A DNA stretch of 64,000 bases from Siphonodentalium dalli (GCA_032622095.1 CP136061.1:253775582-253839581), one strand, 5' to 3'; shown: positions 43,540-54,832, counted from the first letter of the stretch. Notes: generated from the letters alone by a model not told the origin. Translations and numbers: made by a program.

Positions 43540-44720
43540 GCATATCAAAATAAAAAGAACCTTTGATACCATAGATAGTTCAATTTTACTTGAAAGATAT
43601 GGTCCAAACATGAAAAGTTATTTTTTGCCGAGTTTAAAGGTACGGTTGGCCTTGGCGGTGGGTATCCTGTGAAAATATTTCCACCCGTCAAAAACCGCCA
43701 CAAACAGAAAGAACAACAAAATGTAGACAGACTTTGTCCGTATACAAATAAGAAATATCGCATAAACAGTATGTTATTGTCATGTTTTTGACCATTGTTA
43801 TGTAAACAAAAGCATAAAAAGTTACTTTTCTGGTGTTTGTTTATATTATGATGGTAAACATAAAGAGCGTTCTTTGTGGGTGAATTCCTGATATGGAACG
43901 AATAAAGAGCGTTTATGCCATTTGTGTGTGATTAACCAGCAGCATTGTGTTGTCTTCTGTAACACAACCAGGCTATTGCTTAGGTAAAATATAGTAAATC
44001 TTTATGATAGCATGCTGTTTACGCGATGGTCATGGTATATATGAACGAAACTGTATGCGTTTTAATGTTTTTCTGTTTACGGTGATTGGAACAAATATGA
44101 ATATTTTCGACAACTAAGGCCTCACGTGCCTTTAATGCTGATAGAAAAATCCCATAATTCTGGTAATTTCAGAATAGTAAAAATTAATCACGGTGCATAA
44201 GAAATGTTGGTATTCAATGTATATAAGACAGAATAGTTAATTGTGTGCATCACCACAACTTGTAAGTGGTTGCATGGCACAGTTCTTCCCTCTTCTTAAT
44301 GAAATATGACTAGAATCGCAATGGGGATCTTTTGTGAAATGTTATACCGCGTTTTGTAAAATCGAATTTTTGAGTGATCGGAAGGGGTGTGGACCCAACA
44401 AACAGCATATTTCATTACTCCAATAGTCAGTTAACATGCTAAATACAAAATAAAGTCACAATTCTCAACCAGTTCCAAACCACAGAAACTTATCTTAAAG
44501 ACATTAGTAAAAACGTAAAAAATCCACTTCTTGTCGCCATTTTGGCGGCCATCTTGGACGGGGAGTTCCAAATTTGGCACATACAGGTGGCGTTATATCT
44601 TAGCTTCACAAAAATGTATACATGTGTATACATTATGACAAGTTGTTCTCACTATAATTGCATCAAGCTGACTTGTAGGAAAATGGCAGCCATCTTGGAC
44701 GCCATCTTGAATTACAAAAA
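43540..44720. repeat. Shared right-arm segment of the FB family (FB2 copy)
   Basis: Corresponds to 20220-21100 and 48560-49200 (AACATGAAAAGTTA, TGTGAAATGTTATACCGCG, TCGAATTTTTGAG, GCCATTTTGGCGGCCATCTT). Confidence 0.7.
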
Positions 44721-44899
44721 ATGCTCAAAGCGGATTTGGATATGTTATAGAGGAGAGCTTCTTCTTCAAAATGGTATAAAAAGCAACTTAGTCCGAATTT
44801 TTACTAGGTTGACCCTAAACTTTGAGTTTATCGACCAGACTAACAGCACATCGATGAGTATCAGAGGATGAATTATTCTGTGCTCACTATGGGGAAGTT

Positions 44900-45062
44900 A
44901 CCTCAGATGTTGTTTAATTATTTTGATGTATGTGTATATCTATAGGTAAGGGTGTGTATAGATGTATGTATATCACGTGTGATAGAGGGCAGGGTACTAG
45001 TAGGAATGTAAGCGCTCTGTGGGATAAAGCGCTATATAAAAACTATTTATTATTATTATTAT
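44900..45062 (+). mobile_element. 3' end of a SINE/LINE (AGCGCT…ATTATTATT tail)
   Basis: AATGTAAGCGCTCTGTGGGA, TAAAGCGCTATATAAAAACT, then a (TTA)n run ending at 45060. This arrangement, a paired GCGCT hairpin before an (ATT)n tail, is typical of 3' ends of CR1/L2-type retroelements. The 5' limit is uncertain. Confidence 0.5.
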
Positions 45063-45435
45063 CTGCACCACTAGAAATATGCGTGAAGTATAAATTACAT
45101 ATAGAATTCTCGAAACGGTTGTGATTAAACACAATTAATATTGATTTCTTCATCAAAACCAAAGAGGAAGTAAAGAAACCTTAAAGAAATAATATAGTTC
45201 CATTTTAAATGTGTACCTGAAAACCGTGAAATTTGACATATATGTCTTGTCCTAAATGTACAAAAGTTGGCTTATAATGTCCAACTGACCGATGGTTTCT
45301 CTTGCTCAAAACTTCAAACAGAAATTGCGGACAGATCTTGGGAAATGCATTCTGACAGATCTTGGGAAATCCATTTTGGACCAAAGATGCGTCCAGATTC
45401 TTAGCGGGATAACCCTTATAGCATATCGTGCTTCA
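45063..45435. repeat. Sequence with a short repeat shared with 59735-59825
   Basis: AATCAAAGAGGAAGTAAAGA-like text (here ACCAAAGAGGAAGTAAAG) and TTCCATTTTAAATGTGTA occur in both places. Otherwise nothing is recognised. Confidence 0.4.
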
Positions 45436-45708
45436 GCTGTCCGTTCACGTCTCAACTATAACTTGTTACAGAAATTCGATACATAAAGACAAAGCATGAT
45501 CAACAAATATGATACGTGCATTATATCGAGACAGACAACGACCTCTGGTGCATGCATGAGCCTTAGAAAACAACTTCATCATCATCAATCAATACATTAG
45601 CGGAACAAAATTAATATTGGGCTTGTAATGTAATCCAAAAGTCACAGCTCTTATGTAGTATTCCATATAAACCTCTGTCATGGTATAATGGTTCAGACTG
45701 GCGATATT
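45436..45708. repeat. GPCR module D, downstream flank
   Basis: Best match is module C at 16660-16860 (GACCTCTGGTGCATGCATGA, AATCCAAAAGTCACAGCTCT, TATTCCATATAAACCTCTGT). The expected C-terminal fragment is separated from it by FB3. Confidence 0.6.
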
Positions 45709-48700
45709 TAGAATGGTCGTCAGAGGGTTAGACCCAGAAGGAAATGGTAAAGAAACGGGTTTGTTGTCATTCGACGCGGGAGAATCTCGTGTATAACATA
45801 TCCAAAATCCGCTAAAATCCGCTTTGGGGAAAATACAGAATTCAAGATGGCGTCCAACATGGTCGCCAATAATAATGAAAATGGCAAATATGTAGTTATT
45901 CACGAAAACCCATTCGACAAAACGCCAATTCGGCACCAATACACATCATTGATTGAAATCAATGTTTTTTGTGGGGATGAGTAGCTAATCACGATTCAAA
46001 ATGCTAAGATGGCTACCGAAATGGCCTCCGAAAATTGTCGAAATTTAAGTTCTGCTCAGAGGAAAGCCAAAACAACACATCGGTTGTGAGCTAACGATGA
46101 CAGACCTATTAAACATGTTGCCAATAATCTACTACCACAATCAGTTAAGCCCGAAATGTTCCAACTAAGCAGTATCTACTGCGGGATCCAACACGATGTC
46201 CACTTATTACGAGGGACTATCTAGAAATTAATTAAAAAGAAATTAAATTGCTACGAATCTGGATTATTTGAAAACACAGTGTCAACATTTCTACTTATAA
46301 CGACTATTCGGAACATCAAATATATGGGCATCGGTGGACTAGTCCGGAAGCATCAGCCTATAATAGGTTTTCCAGTGCTGGCGAAAGTGAAAAGGACAGG
46401 AGGGAAAAGCGAATAATCTGGGGTTAACTTAATTGGTGGGCAAGTTGGTTATCGGAGCTGGGGAGTTTCAAAGTAAAATTATGTTCTTCAATATCAAGAG
46501 GAAAAATGAAAATTCGCACGTACATTGTATACCCTTCACACTTTATGTGACAATTCCGTGTCATGCGATTGTATATCTTCTACACATTTAGTGAATTTCA
46601 TCAATGATATGTAGACACAATGTGCGTCACGGCTGGATCTGACCCGTAGGCGTAAAGGTATCAGCCATTTACCTTGATTAACTGGCATTTCAAGGTTGTC
46701 ATTGGATAGAAATGCCACATGAACATGGTGATTAACAACATGTTTGTCTAAGAAATGTGAACAATGAACATGTTATTTTCCGGATGTTAGACAATCAAAC
46801 TGCCACATAAGGCGTTCATCCATGCTCATCAGAGCACGAAATATGTGCAAATTAATGACACGAAAACTATTTCATGCGGACGACGTACTCTAGACCTACA
46901 TCCAACGTCATTTCCTATTAACTTTTATTGTTTGTACAGACGGTTTCGAGGTTTGAAAATCCCGCTTGTCCAAGAAAACCTCCACATACTTACGGAGTCG
47001 ATGTGTAAACAATATATGGGGATAGTTTCTTCATACATATATGTATTTGGCACACGTATTTTCTAGAACATAAGAGATCACCATTTACCGGAGAGTTGAT
47101 ATCTGGGAAGAGATCAGAGTAAAACTACTTTTCTTACATGTCGAAATGGGGAATCCATGGGCTACATTTAGTTCCAGCTTGAAACTTGAAAATGATGGCC
47201 GAGCCCGAATAGTTAATATTTCGTCGCATCAGTGCTATATTGTAACCCACATTTTCAACTTTCCGAGAAAATGAAGGTTGAAGTTTTTAGACAACATTTC
47301 TCCTAATGTTGACAAAGCATGACGTATTGTTGTATTTATCCCAATGAAAACTGACATTAGCTGTTCATTGAACCACATATTGTTTTCTGTTTATTCCCTC
47401 GTTTTCTTTTAAAAAGCAATAGCTTGTTTGGAGATATGACATTTTGCATATGCCAGCGACGATTCGTTTCCGTGCTATAATGAAGTTGTGCTAATAAATG
47501 CAGATTAAGCTAAATATGGTGGAAATCGCATGTGTCTATGAACTAAAAGGTGCCTATTCTACACTATGAAAATTCACCCATGTGCATCATCATACAGAAA
47601 TGTGTGGAACAATCACAAAATTTAAATCACCAAATGATCACGTGACTAACATGGAGATACTGCCATATAGCACACATTTTAGAATTCACAAACACAAAAC
47701 AGAAGTCACGTGGACAACCTGAAGCGTCCGATTGGCTGCTGTTGGACATACGACCTCATAGCACGAATAATTGTAAAGATCGCTGGAGATACGACATTTG
47801 CTTCACTGGTTTGTGCGAATATTTGTCATCCAATGCAAGGACAGTTTGGCCCATCGGATTGGATTTTTTTCTCACGATTCGAATGGTATCAAATACTCAT
47901 TTCCCGCCATAATGGATATACGACATTATAGCACTGATGAGTCGAGATTTTGTCAACCCGCGGGAAGCCACCAAAAGGTTGAAAATAAATAGTTTTGATG
48001 TATATGAGCCACATACATGTATATGAGCCAACTATCAACTGCATCCACCACTCACAACTTCCATTATGTGATAAGCTGGGCAGAGTCTACCATTTTCGTT
48101 TTGGAAGCCATATTAGATCAAATTTATTGTTTCTTTTGGTCTATTTGAGATGGAATGTTCACAAATAAAAGAAACGATCAATTATTTTGTAGACAAGATC
48201 TGCTCATCCCTAAATATCAAATGTGACCAGAACCCCAAAGTAGATTTTAGTTAAATTTCATACCGCATTCGTTATAACTTATTAGTGAAGGACCGGAGTA
48301 AACTATGATCTAATCTATTAGAAATGTCATTGCTGTAATGATCAGTTGACACGATCATTGAAAGAATATACCCATTGTTTCCCAGTTCAGAGAGCAACAA
48401 GTGATAAACAGAAGTGATAGAAAATAGTATTTTTCACATCGGGTGGCCATTTTTGGTACTGATTTTTAAGTTTTTACATAGAGCTAGCATAATGGCATCA
48501 TAAAGAGATATACATTCGTTTTTATTTAGTCAATTTTATTCATCAACCACTACTTATAATGGATTGAATGACAGTGTGATCAATATCCGCCATTTTCCAT
48601 ATTTTGACCGCCATTTTGGCAGCCATTTTGAGACAAAGCGCCCATTTGGGTTTCATTGAATTGGAGTATTTATAGATATTGGTATGCCCAACTTACATTG

Positions 48701-49277
48701 TACAGTTCTGTCCATTTCTTGTTGATATATGACTGTAATCACAATGGAGAGTTTTGTGGAATTTTATACCGCGTTCTGTAAAATCGAATTTTTGAGGGTG
48801 TAGATGAGTCTGGGTCCCCATGTATGGTATCTTTCATTGCTCCAATGATGAATTAACATGAATATGACTAATCAATGTCGCCAGTCTGAACCATTATCAA
48901 ACAACAGGAATTGATCTTTAAGATATTAGGCAAAAACTTCAAATGTTCTAGTTTAGGCCGCCATTTTGGCGGCCATCTGGGACGATGGGTTCCATTTTTG
49001 CCATAAACAGGTGGCACAACATTTTACCTTTGCAAAAATGTATACATTTGTATACATATGACAACATTTGTTCTCACTGTTATCGAATTAATCTCAGTCA
49101 GAGTATCTTTTGACTAACGGCAGCCATGTTGGACGCCATCTTGGATCCTGAATTTTGCCCAAAGCGGATTTTAGCGGATTTTGGATATGTTATAGACGAG
49201 ATTCTCCCGCGTCGAATGACACCAAAACCGCTTCTATACCAATTTCTTCCGGGTCGAACCCTCTGACGACCACACTA
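45709..49277. mobile_element. Large foldback-like element FB3, ~3.57 kb
   Basis: Ends read inward TAGAATGGTCGTCAGAGG (left) and TAGTGTGGTCGTCAGAGG (right). The arms match for about 190 bp (ATTCGACGCGGGAGAATCTC, TATAACATATCC, AATCCGCTAAAATCCGCTTT, AAGATGGCGTCCAACATGG). The right arm has the ~0.7-kb family segment (48560-49200). The target triplet is ATT on the left and GTT on the right, so the duplication is either mutated or misplaced. The insertion separates the downstream flank of GPCR module D from its C-terminal fragment. No transposase recognised; short open frames inside have no signature. Confidence 0.72.
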
Positions 49278-49385
49278 GTTATCGTGTGTGGTCATCCACG
49301 TTTCAGAACACACCAGAGTTTTACCGTTTATAACATACATTAAAAATTAAGAAGTTATTACCGTTGTCCATATGAACATCTGAGG
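49278..49385 (-). pseudogene. GPCR copy D, C-terminal fragment
   Basis: Read on the minus strand, it corresponds to the helix-8/TM7 piece of the other copies (plus-strand text TTATCGTGTGTGGTCATC, TTTCAGAACACACCAGAGTT, TTTATAACATACATTAAAAA). It holds no complete exon, and stops follow. Confidence 0.6.
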
Positions 49386-49833
49386 CCGTATTCACCAGCT
49401 GGGATTATATTTTGTCCAGGTAGTTTATCCGAGGCGACGCTCTCTGTGGATATCGATGGGAACACATCGCAGCGCGGTATAGGATTATCCAATGAAGGCG
49501 ATTTGCCACAATCATAGACTGACCACCGGTTACATCAAATATGCAGCGCACAGCAGACTAGCGATACACGTTTTGTTCATTTGAATCATGACTCATGAGT
49601 AACCGAGGGAATGGAATGGTACGAAGAACACAGACGTCGAACGCAACACTTTTTGAGCATATAGTGCGTTCAAACATAACAATCCTTGAAAATAAAGAGA
49701 CCGGAAACACCCACCAGTGCCGGGAAGCAATTTTTTCGGAAATAGTAGGGAAATTTCCTAATAGTTCATGTCTAGTACATTGATTTGCATTGTGCTTAAA
49801 TTTTATAGCATTCATGTTGCATCACATTCTTCT
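49386..49833. other. No gene recognised
   Basis: Sequence not related to the other GPCR modules. Two overlapping open frames (about 49558-49815) on opposite strands have no recognisable domain. Confidence 0.4.
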
Positions 49834-50403
49834 CAGGGACGTGGCGACAGGAGGGTTTGGGTGGGTGTCTATGCACCCCCTCCAACGTTTGTCAAATGTT
49901 CAACAGTTTTAAAATTCATAACCTAACACAACATTAGTTGGAAATTTCACACCAACAATGTGTTGAAATTTTTCTTGTAGTTTGATTTAAAAAAGATTTA
50001 GTACGGAATTTGTTGTTTTTAGACAAACATTCGAAACTTCTACTTTTTGTCAAAATGACTGATTGAGAGGGCCATCAGTTGGAAATTTTCTGACCTTATA
50101 TGGGAGACAAATTCTAATTTTTAAAGCCGTAATAGGGGTGTCAGGTTGGAAATTTTCAACGCTGTGAAATTAACCTCGAGGCCAGTCCAGATACTAGGAT
50201 TTTGCGATTTTCATGTTCCAATTTCACACTGAGCCGAACCGTGGTCGGTCCGGTATATCTTGATCATCCCTCCCCGTGGACGTGTGAATTTATGTGAAGC
50301 TAGACTATAGTATTAGAGGTTAGGATTTATTGCAATTTTCAGGTCAGATTTAAAAACAATTCTCATATTGGACAGAGTCATGGTCGCCCAGAAGCAACTT
50401 TGT
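49834..50403 (+). mobile_element. hAT-type element, copy 3 (truncated)
   Basis: The left end CAGGGACGTGGCGACAGGAG resembles the termini at 4305 and 24065. The interior has ATTAGTTGGAAATTTCACAC and GAGCCGAACCGTGGTCGG. The right terminus is absent; GPCR sequence begins directly at about 50404. Confidence 0.65.
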
Positions 50404-50900
50404 CCTAAATCCAAATACAATTATTATCAAAACATTCCCGATAGTACCAACGCGTAGAAGTAGTAATTGAATAATTCCAATAGTCAGGTTCCTGGTTTCG
50501 GTGACTGTGACATTATTATTATTATTATTATTATTAACATTTGTAGAGCGCCTATTTCACTACAGAGTTGTGTTCATAGGCGCTGGTACATAAAATATGT
50601 GATAAAATATATATACAATAAAAGATCATCATACTATAGGATAAAAGAGAGAACACGCGGATAAAATAAGTCTAAGAGATGGCAAATCCTAAAAAAAAAA
50701 AAAAAAAATCACAGATATAAATTAATGGTTAAAAAAGTCATTCGAAGAGAAACTCCAGATAAAGTCAGTTAAAAATTTCAGTTGAGTCCATACGCTATTT
50801 TAAAAAGATGTGTCTTTAAAAGTTTACGGAATTCTAAACGATCATCCGTAAGCCTCAGAACGTCCGGGAGTTAAATTATCAGGGTATTGTTGGCTTTCCA
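50404..50900 (-). pseudogene. GPCR copy D, N-terminal remnant interrupted by a LINE end
   Basis: The piece 50868-50900 encodes MESQQYPDNLTPG, like copy C. The piece 50404-50511 encodes NVTVTETRNLTIGIIQLLLL and the TM1 GTIGNVLIIIVF. Between them lies a LINE 3' end (50512-50866). TM2-TM6 are missing, because an hAT copy directly abuts TM1. Dead copy of the C/D subfamily. Confidence 0.8.
50512..50866 (-). mobile_element. 5'-truncated non-LTR retrotransposon, 3' end
   Basis: On the minus strand the 5' edge (50866) opens directly in coding sequence: DVLRLTDDRLEFRKLLKTHL then FKIAYGLN and a stop. This matches the C-terminal 'FRKxLKTHLF' end of CR1/L2-like reverse transcriptase proteins. A 3' UTR follows with a run of 19 A's on the plus strand (near 50690), a paired GCGCC/GGCGC hairpin, CTCTACAAATGTTAATAATA and an (AAT)n tail (plus-strand ATTATT at 50512-50535). 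Truncated 5' ends and microsatellite tails are typical of these elements. Confidence 0.82.
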
Positions 50901-51220
50901 TTTCACTGTTGTTTGCGTATAGAACTCGTTCCTATCTAACAACCGTTCTGTTCTCTTGTGTCCAACGAATGGCAAATGGCTTTCTTATGGTTGTAACGAC
51001 GTTCGGGCGAAACGATATTGAATGTATCTGAATGAGATATTCAAATTATGTAATTGAAGTGCTATTGTTACATTCGAGAAACTGTGAGAAATCAATCTTT
51101 CAACATATGTTATTCAATTGTGAAATAATAAGTGATATGGCATGTTCGACCGGATAGTCCACCATTTGTTCAGTAACGAACTTATCGACAATTGTTATGT
51201 TTCGTTTCATTTGTTATAAC
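50901..51220. promoter_or_regulatory. GPCR copy D upstream flank
   Basis: Aligns with 22144-22430 upstream of copy C (GGCGAAACGATATTGAATG; TTCGACCGGATA). Confidence 0.5.
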
Positions 51221-51655
51221 TTTTAACATGTTGTCAGCCTTATATAGAAATACAAAGAGTACGTCAATACGTTTTAACATGTTGTTAGCCTTGTATATAA
51301 AAAGAGGGAGTGTTAACATGTTGTCAGCCTTATATAGATATTTAAAGAGGGAGTTTTAACATGATGTCAGCCTTATATATTTAACATGTTGTCAGCCTTA
51401 TATAGAAATATATAAGAGTACGTTTTGACATAATGTCGGCCTTATATATACAAAGAGGGAGTGTTAACATGTTGTCAGCCATATATAAATATATAAAGGG
51501 TACGTTTTAACATCATGTCGGCTTTATATAGATAGATAAAGAGGACGTTTTAACATGGTTTCAGCCTTATACAGATATATAAAGAGGACCTGTTAACATG
51601 TTGTCAGCCTTGTATATATATATAAAGAGTAAGATTTAAAATTCTGTCAGCCGTC
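51221..51655. repeat. ~45-bp minisatellite, about ten units
   Basis: Units read TTTTAACATGTTGTCAGCCT then TATATAGATATATAAAGAG, with variable linkers (38-50 bp). The single ancestral unit lies at 23109 in the corresponding position relative to GPCR copy C, so the expansion occurred only in the D block. Confidence 0.9.
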
Positions 51656-52883
51656 TTAAAATTCCAATCACATTCTCTTGAAAAGAGCAACTATTGTCTT
51701 ATCTATGTCGCCGAGACAATAAATAATAAAGAGCGTTCTCAATTATGAGTTATATTATGATTTTTTTTCGACGTATTATTTATGGCTGGTTGTCTGGATG
51801 TTCGAATGATGTTAATTTGAGGAATTTTCAACTTTCTTCTGCACCGCGAGTTAACATTTGGCTCAGGAAATGAGTCACTTATGGTATCACAGTGGGTGGA
51901 GCATCGCTTAGGAACAGACACACCTTTTTGACAACATTGTCTTATATTTAAAAATGGATTTTCTCAAAATATTTAACCATCATCAACGTTGAAAGTTATA
52001 ACCCCATTTACTCTAATGTCTTCGCATAACACATTTCAAACTGTGGTGTTTCCAGGTACCAAGAACAGCTGTAAATTAAAACATTTTCAAATGTGCAGTT
52101 CATATAGCTATGATCATACTATATTATCGGAAAGTTAATATTTCTTTATGCAGCAAATTTTATAATTATTTTAAGTTAAAGAGCCAGCAACTCACAAATA
52201 ATTTTCTAAATCTGATAATGTTCACTCCATACTTGTTGATCAATGAACTTTTGTCCATATGTCCATGTTCAAATCCCAACTGATCACTCTATCTAATACT
52301 GGCCTCTTTCTATCGATTGCTCTCTCATTTAATTGAGCAAACTGAATAAACATAGTGTTCATTGTGGTGATATATTTTTGCTGTATTGTTGTTTATGAAT
52401 TTGGGGTATGATGTTATATCATGCAATTAGAGAATTATCGCAACACTATGGCAGCAATGAAGCTTCCCAACACAATTTGCTATTTGGTGATTTGATTGTT
52501 ATGTGAAATTATCAATAATTTTATCAGTTCTTGGTACAAAAGAGAAAACACAGATGCTACATGAAATTAAGATGAGGGTATGCGGAATTCAACATTATTA
52601 TTTATTCCACACTCATTGACGTGAGTCACATGTATTCAACGGAATCCCAGCCATTGAATACATATTAGTGTATACCTCTAGTGGAATACAAGCCGGAACT
52701 ATTCTTGTTGACGTTGTCTCCAAGAAAGATGACGTACATTGCGTTGATCATTCGCTTCCGGTGGTCCTCCCCATAATTACTGGTTATTTGTCAGACTTAA
52801 ATCACAATAAAGGTAGCTATAGTAACAATGAAGGTGATATTCATGGAATAAACTTATCTGACTGAACGGTGTAGAATAAATAC
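51656..52883. repeat. Dispersed repeat, partner at 56300-56850
   Basis: About 51970-52500 can be aligned with 56320-56850 (CATTTACT, GGTACCAAGAAC, TTGTTGATCAATGAAC, GGGGTATGATG, ATGCAATTA). No coding region is recognised in 51656-52883. Confidence 0.5.
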
Positions 52884-53042
52884 AGAACACAACTTGCATC
52901 ATAATCTCTAATCTTTTATCGAACTCGTTGCGGACGGCGCAAAGTTATATTCCACTCGAGCTACGCTCTCGTGAAATATATCCTTGCGCCATCCGCAACT
53001 CATTCGATAAAAGAGTCTCGATTAAGATACGCGTTGTGTTCT
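52884..53042. repeat. Imperfect palindrome (stem ~65 bp)
   Basis: AACACAACTTG…CTTTTATCGAACTCGTTGCG on the left pairs with CGCAACTCATTCGATAAAAG…ACGCGTTGTGTT on the right, with an inner pairing GCTACGCTC-like apex. Some mismatches. Confidence 0.75.
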
Positions 53043-53081
53043 GTCTATGTATCTAATCGCATAATAATCGTAAATTACATA

Positions 53082-53226
53082 ATAAATGACTGGAGGATCG
53101 ATTGGGGTCATTAGGTTTTATCCGACAGAGAACTTATCAATGTGTGTGATTCTCACGAATTTTGTTTAATTACTCTGCCGGTCAACACCCAATGACCCCG
53201 ATCGATTTTCCAGTCATTCATTATAA
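53082..53226. repeat. Second inverted repeat, ~28-bp arms
   Basis: AATGACTGGAGGATCGATTG at the left and its near-complement ATCGATTTTCCAGTCATT at the right, with a ~90-bp loop. It lies only 40 bp from the preceding palindrome. Confidence 0.75.
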
Positions 53227-53327
53227 TCATAAACCTGTAGACTTACTGCAGATCAAACTAATATTTCTGTGATGTTTCCCAGTAATAACACAGATAATTG
53301 ATATCGTAACGCAAATGATCCCAAATA

Positions 53328-53786
53328 TGTGACCCGCCATATCAAATCCAGTCGTAAGTCGGGATTGTTTTACCCTGTGCCAATGCATTCTCTTATATAT
53401 GCGAGTCGACCATAGGTCGCCTCGCATATATAAGAGAATGCATTGGCCTAACAATTTGTTATCATTTTTTTTAAATAAATGTTTCTTACAATTTTTAGGA
53501 CATAAAATAAAAAACATCCATTACCCTGCAAGGAGCCCCACACATATATAGAAGCATATAGAAGAGTGTCGTCTGCTCATGTTTGTCTGGGGCTCTGTAT
53601 GCGTGAAATTATAAAATTGTTAAAGAATACAAGAAAAAAATATTAAAATTGTAAAACATTGTTAGGCCAATGCATTCTCTTATATATGCGAGGCGACCTA
53701 TGGTCGACTCGCATATATAAGAGAATGCATTGACACAGGGTGAAAAAAATCCCGACTTACGACTGGATTTGATATGGCGGGTCACA
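53328..53786 (+). mobile_element. Three-hairpin MITE, full-length copy 2
   Basis: 459 bp, TGTGACCCGCCATATCAAAT to TATGGCGGGTCACA, same architecture and orientation as 14510-14970. Flanking TA on both sides is compatible with a TA target. Confidence 0.88.
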
Positions 53787-53812
53787 TATTGTATGCATAT
53801 TCATTCGTCTCC

Positions 53813-54340
53813 TTAATGGTGGATTATCTCTTTGTAAACATGTGTTATATAGTTACCGGGGTATAAAATATTAGATCTGCATCGAAGACTCCTGTCCGGA
53901 AATGCTTGTTTCGATTAATATTAATTCTATTTCGAATATCTTCTAGTCTAAAAAGTTGTGGTTGTTTAGCTAACGAACAATAGTGGTTACTGTTAACAGA
54001 GACCAGAAATTGTATGGTGTAATTTTGTCACAAATAAACATTAATTATACTCATTATTGCTTATAACTATGGAATAAAACAATACAACCAATCACTCTGG
54101 GACATTTGACGTTCGGCACGTAACCATGGGAGCAGCCTAATGCTCTATATCGCTATATGGTATCACCCGAATGGTCTGTTTTAAAAATAGACAAATAAAC
54201 GGTCCCAATAAAATATTCGAAATGAAATCAATATTAATTGATAGAAGCCTTTCCGGACAGGGGTCTTCGGTTCATATTTATTATTTTATACCCACGCAAC
54301 TATTTCAAATTTGTTATTTAAAGAGATAACCCATCTTTAA
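53813..54340. mobile_element. TTAA-target MITE, copy 2
   Basis: Bounded by TTAA at 53813-53816 and 54337-54340. The arms are inverted (GGTGGATTATCTCTTT and AAAGAGATAACCCATCT). Interior landmarks TCCGGACAGGGGTCTTCGG and TTACTGTTAACAGAGACCAG match the copy at 37570, in the opposite orientation. Confidence 0.8.
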
Positions 54341-54832
54341 GCCCGTAGTATAAGCCCGGAATACGACAGAATAAGACAAAGGGGTCCATACAGGCACCAA
54401 TCAGGACACTAAATTACAATAATTCATCACTCAAAATGACATTTATAACGATGCATACACACAACTCACAAAAGAGAACATGGCAAGCTTTGTTCGCCTG
54501 TCCGGTTTCGGAATGTGGGGGGGGGGGCTTTGTTTCTTGTTGTGGTGGCATGCACCCCATATACAGTGGTAAAACGCCAACTGTATATGTGCAGATATAA
54601 ATCTATTCACAAGCCTTACAAACGCTCTTCAGTGACATTACAGCATAACTAAACTGGGTTGTATGAGAGGGCTGACAGCCTTTTCAAATTTTCCCGGGTA
54701 TCATCCCAAACCCCAAATCTCCTCATCTCCGGATCGCTTAGCGGGACGGTAACACCCTGCGCCCCTCGTGCTAAGCCGCTGGGTGGTCCGTATAGTGTTT
54801 GTCGGTCTTGTCGGATTGTGGATGTCTGTACA
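54341..54832. other. No gene recognised
   Basis: A poly-G run of 9 at 54519-54527 and no recognisable gene. Confidence 0.4.

Larger units (their letters stand above)
39718..44842. mobile_element. Large foldback-like element FB2, 5,125 bp
   Basis: Both ends read inward TAGTCTGGTCGATAAA. They are flanked by the triplet ACA on each side (39715-39717 and 44843-44845). The arms remain alignable far inward: TATAACATATCCGAAATCCG at the left with its complement near 44740, CAAATTTGGTAAAC/TTTACCAAATTTGG further in, and a third block at 40030-40260 matching 43170-43430 inverted. The arms differ in length because the right arm holds about 0.9 kb (43540-44660) lost from the left. Between the arms is a loop of degenerate 60-bp repeats. 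No transposase ORF was seen. Confidence 0.82.
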
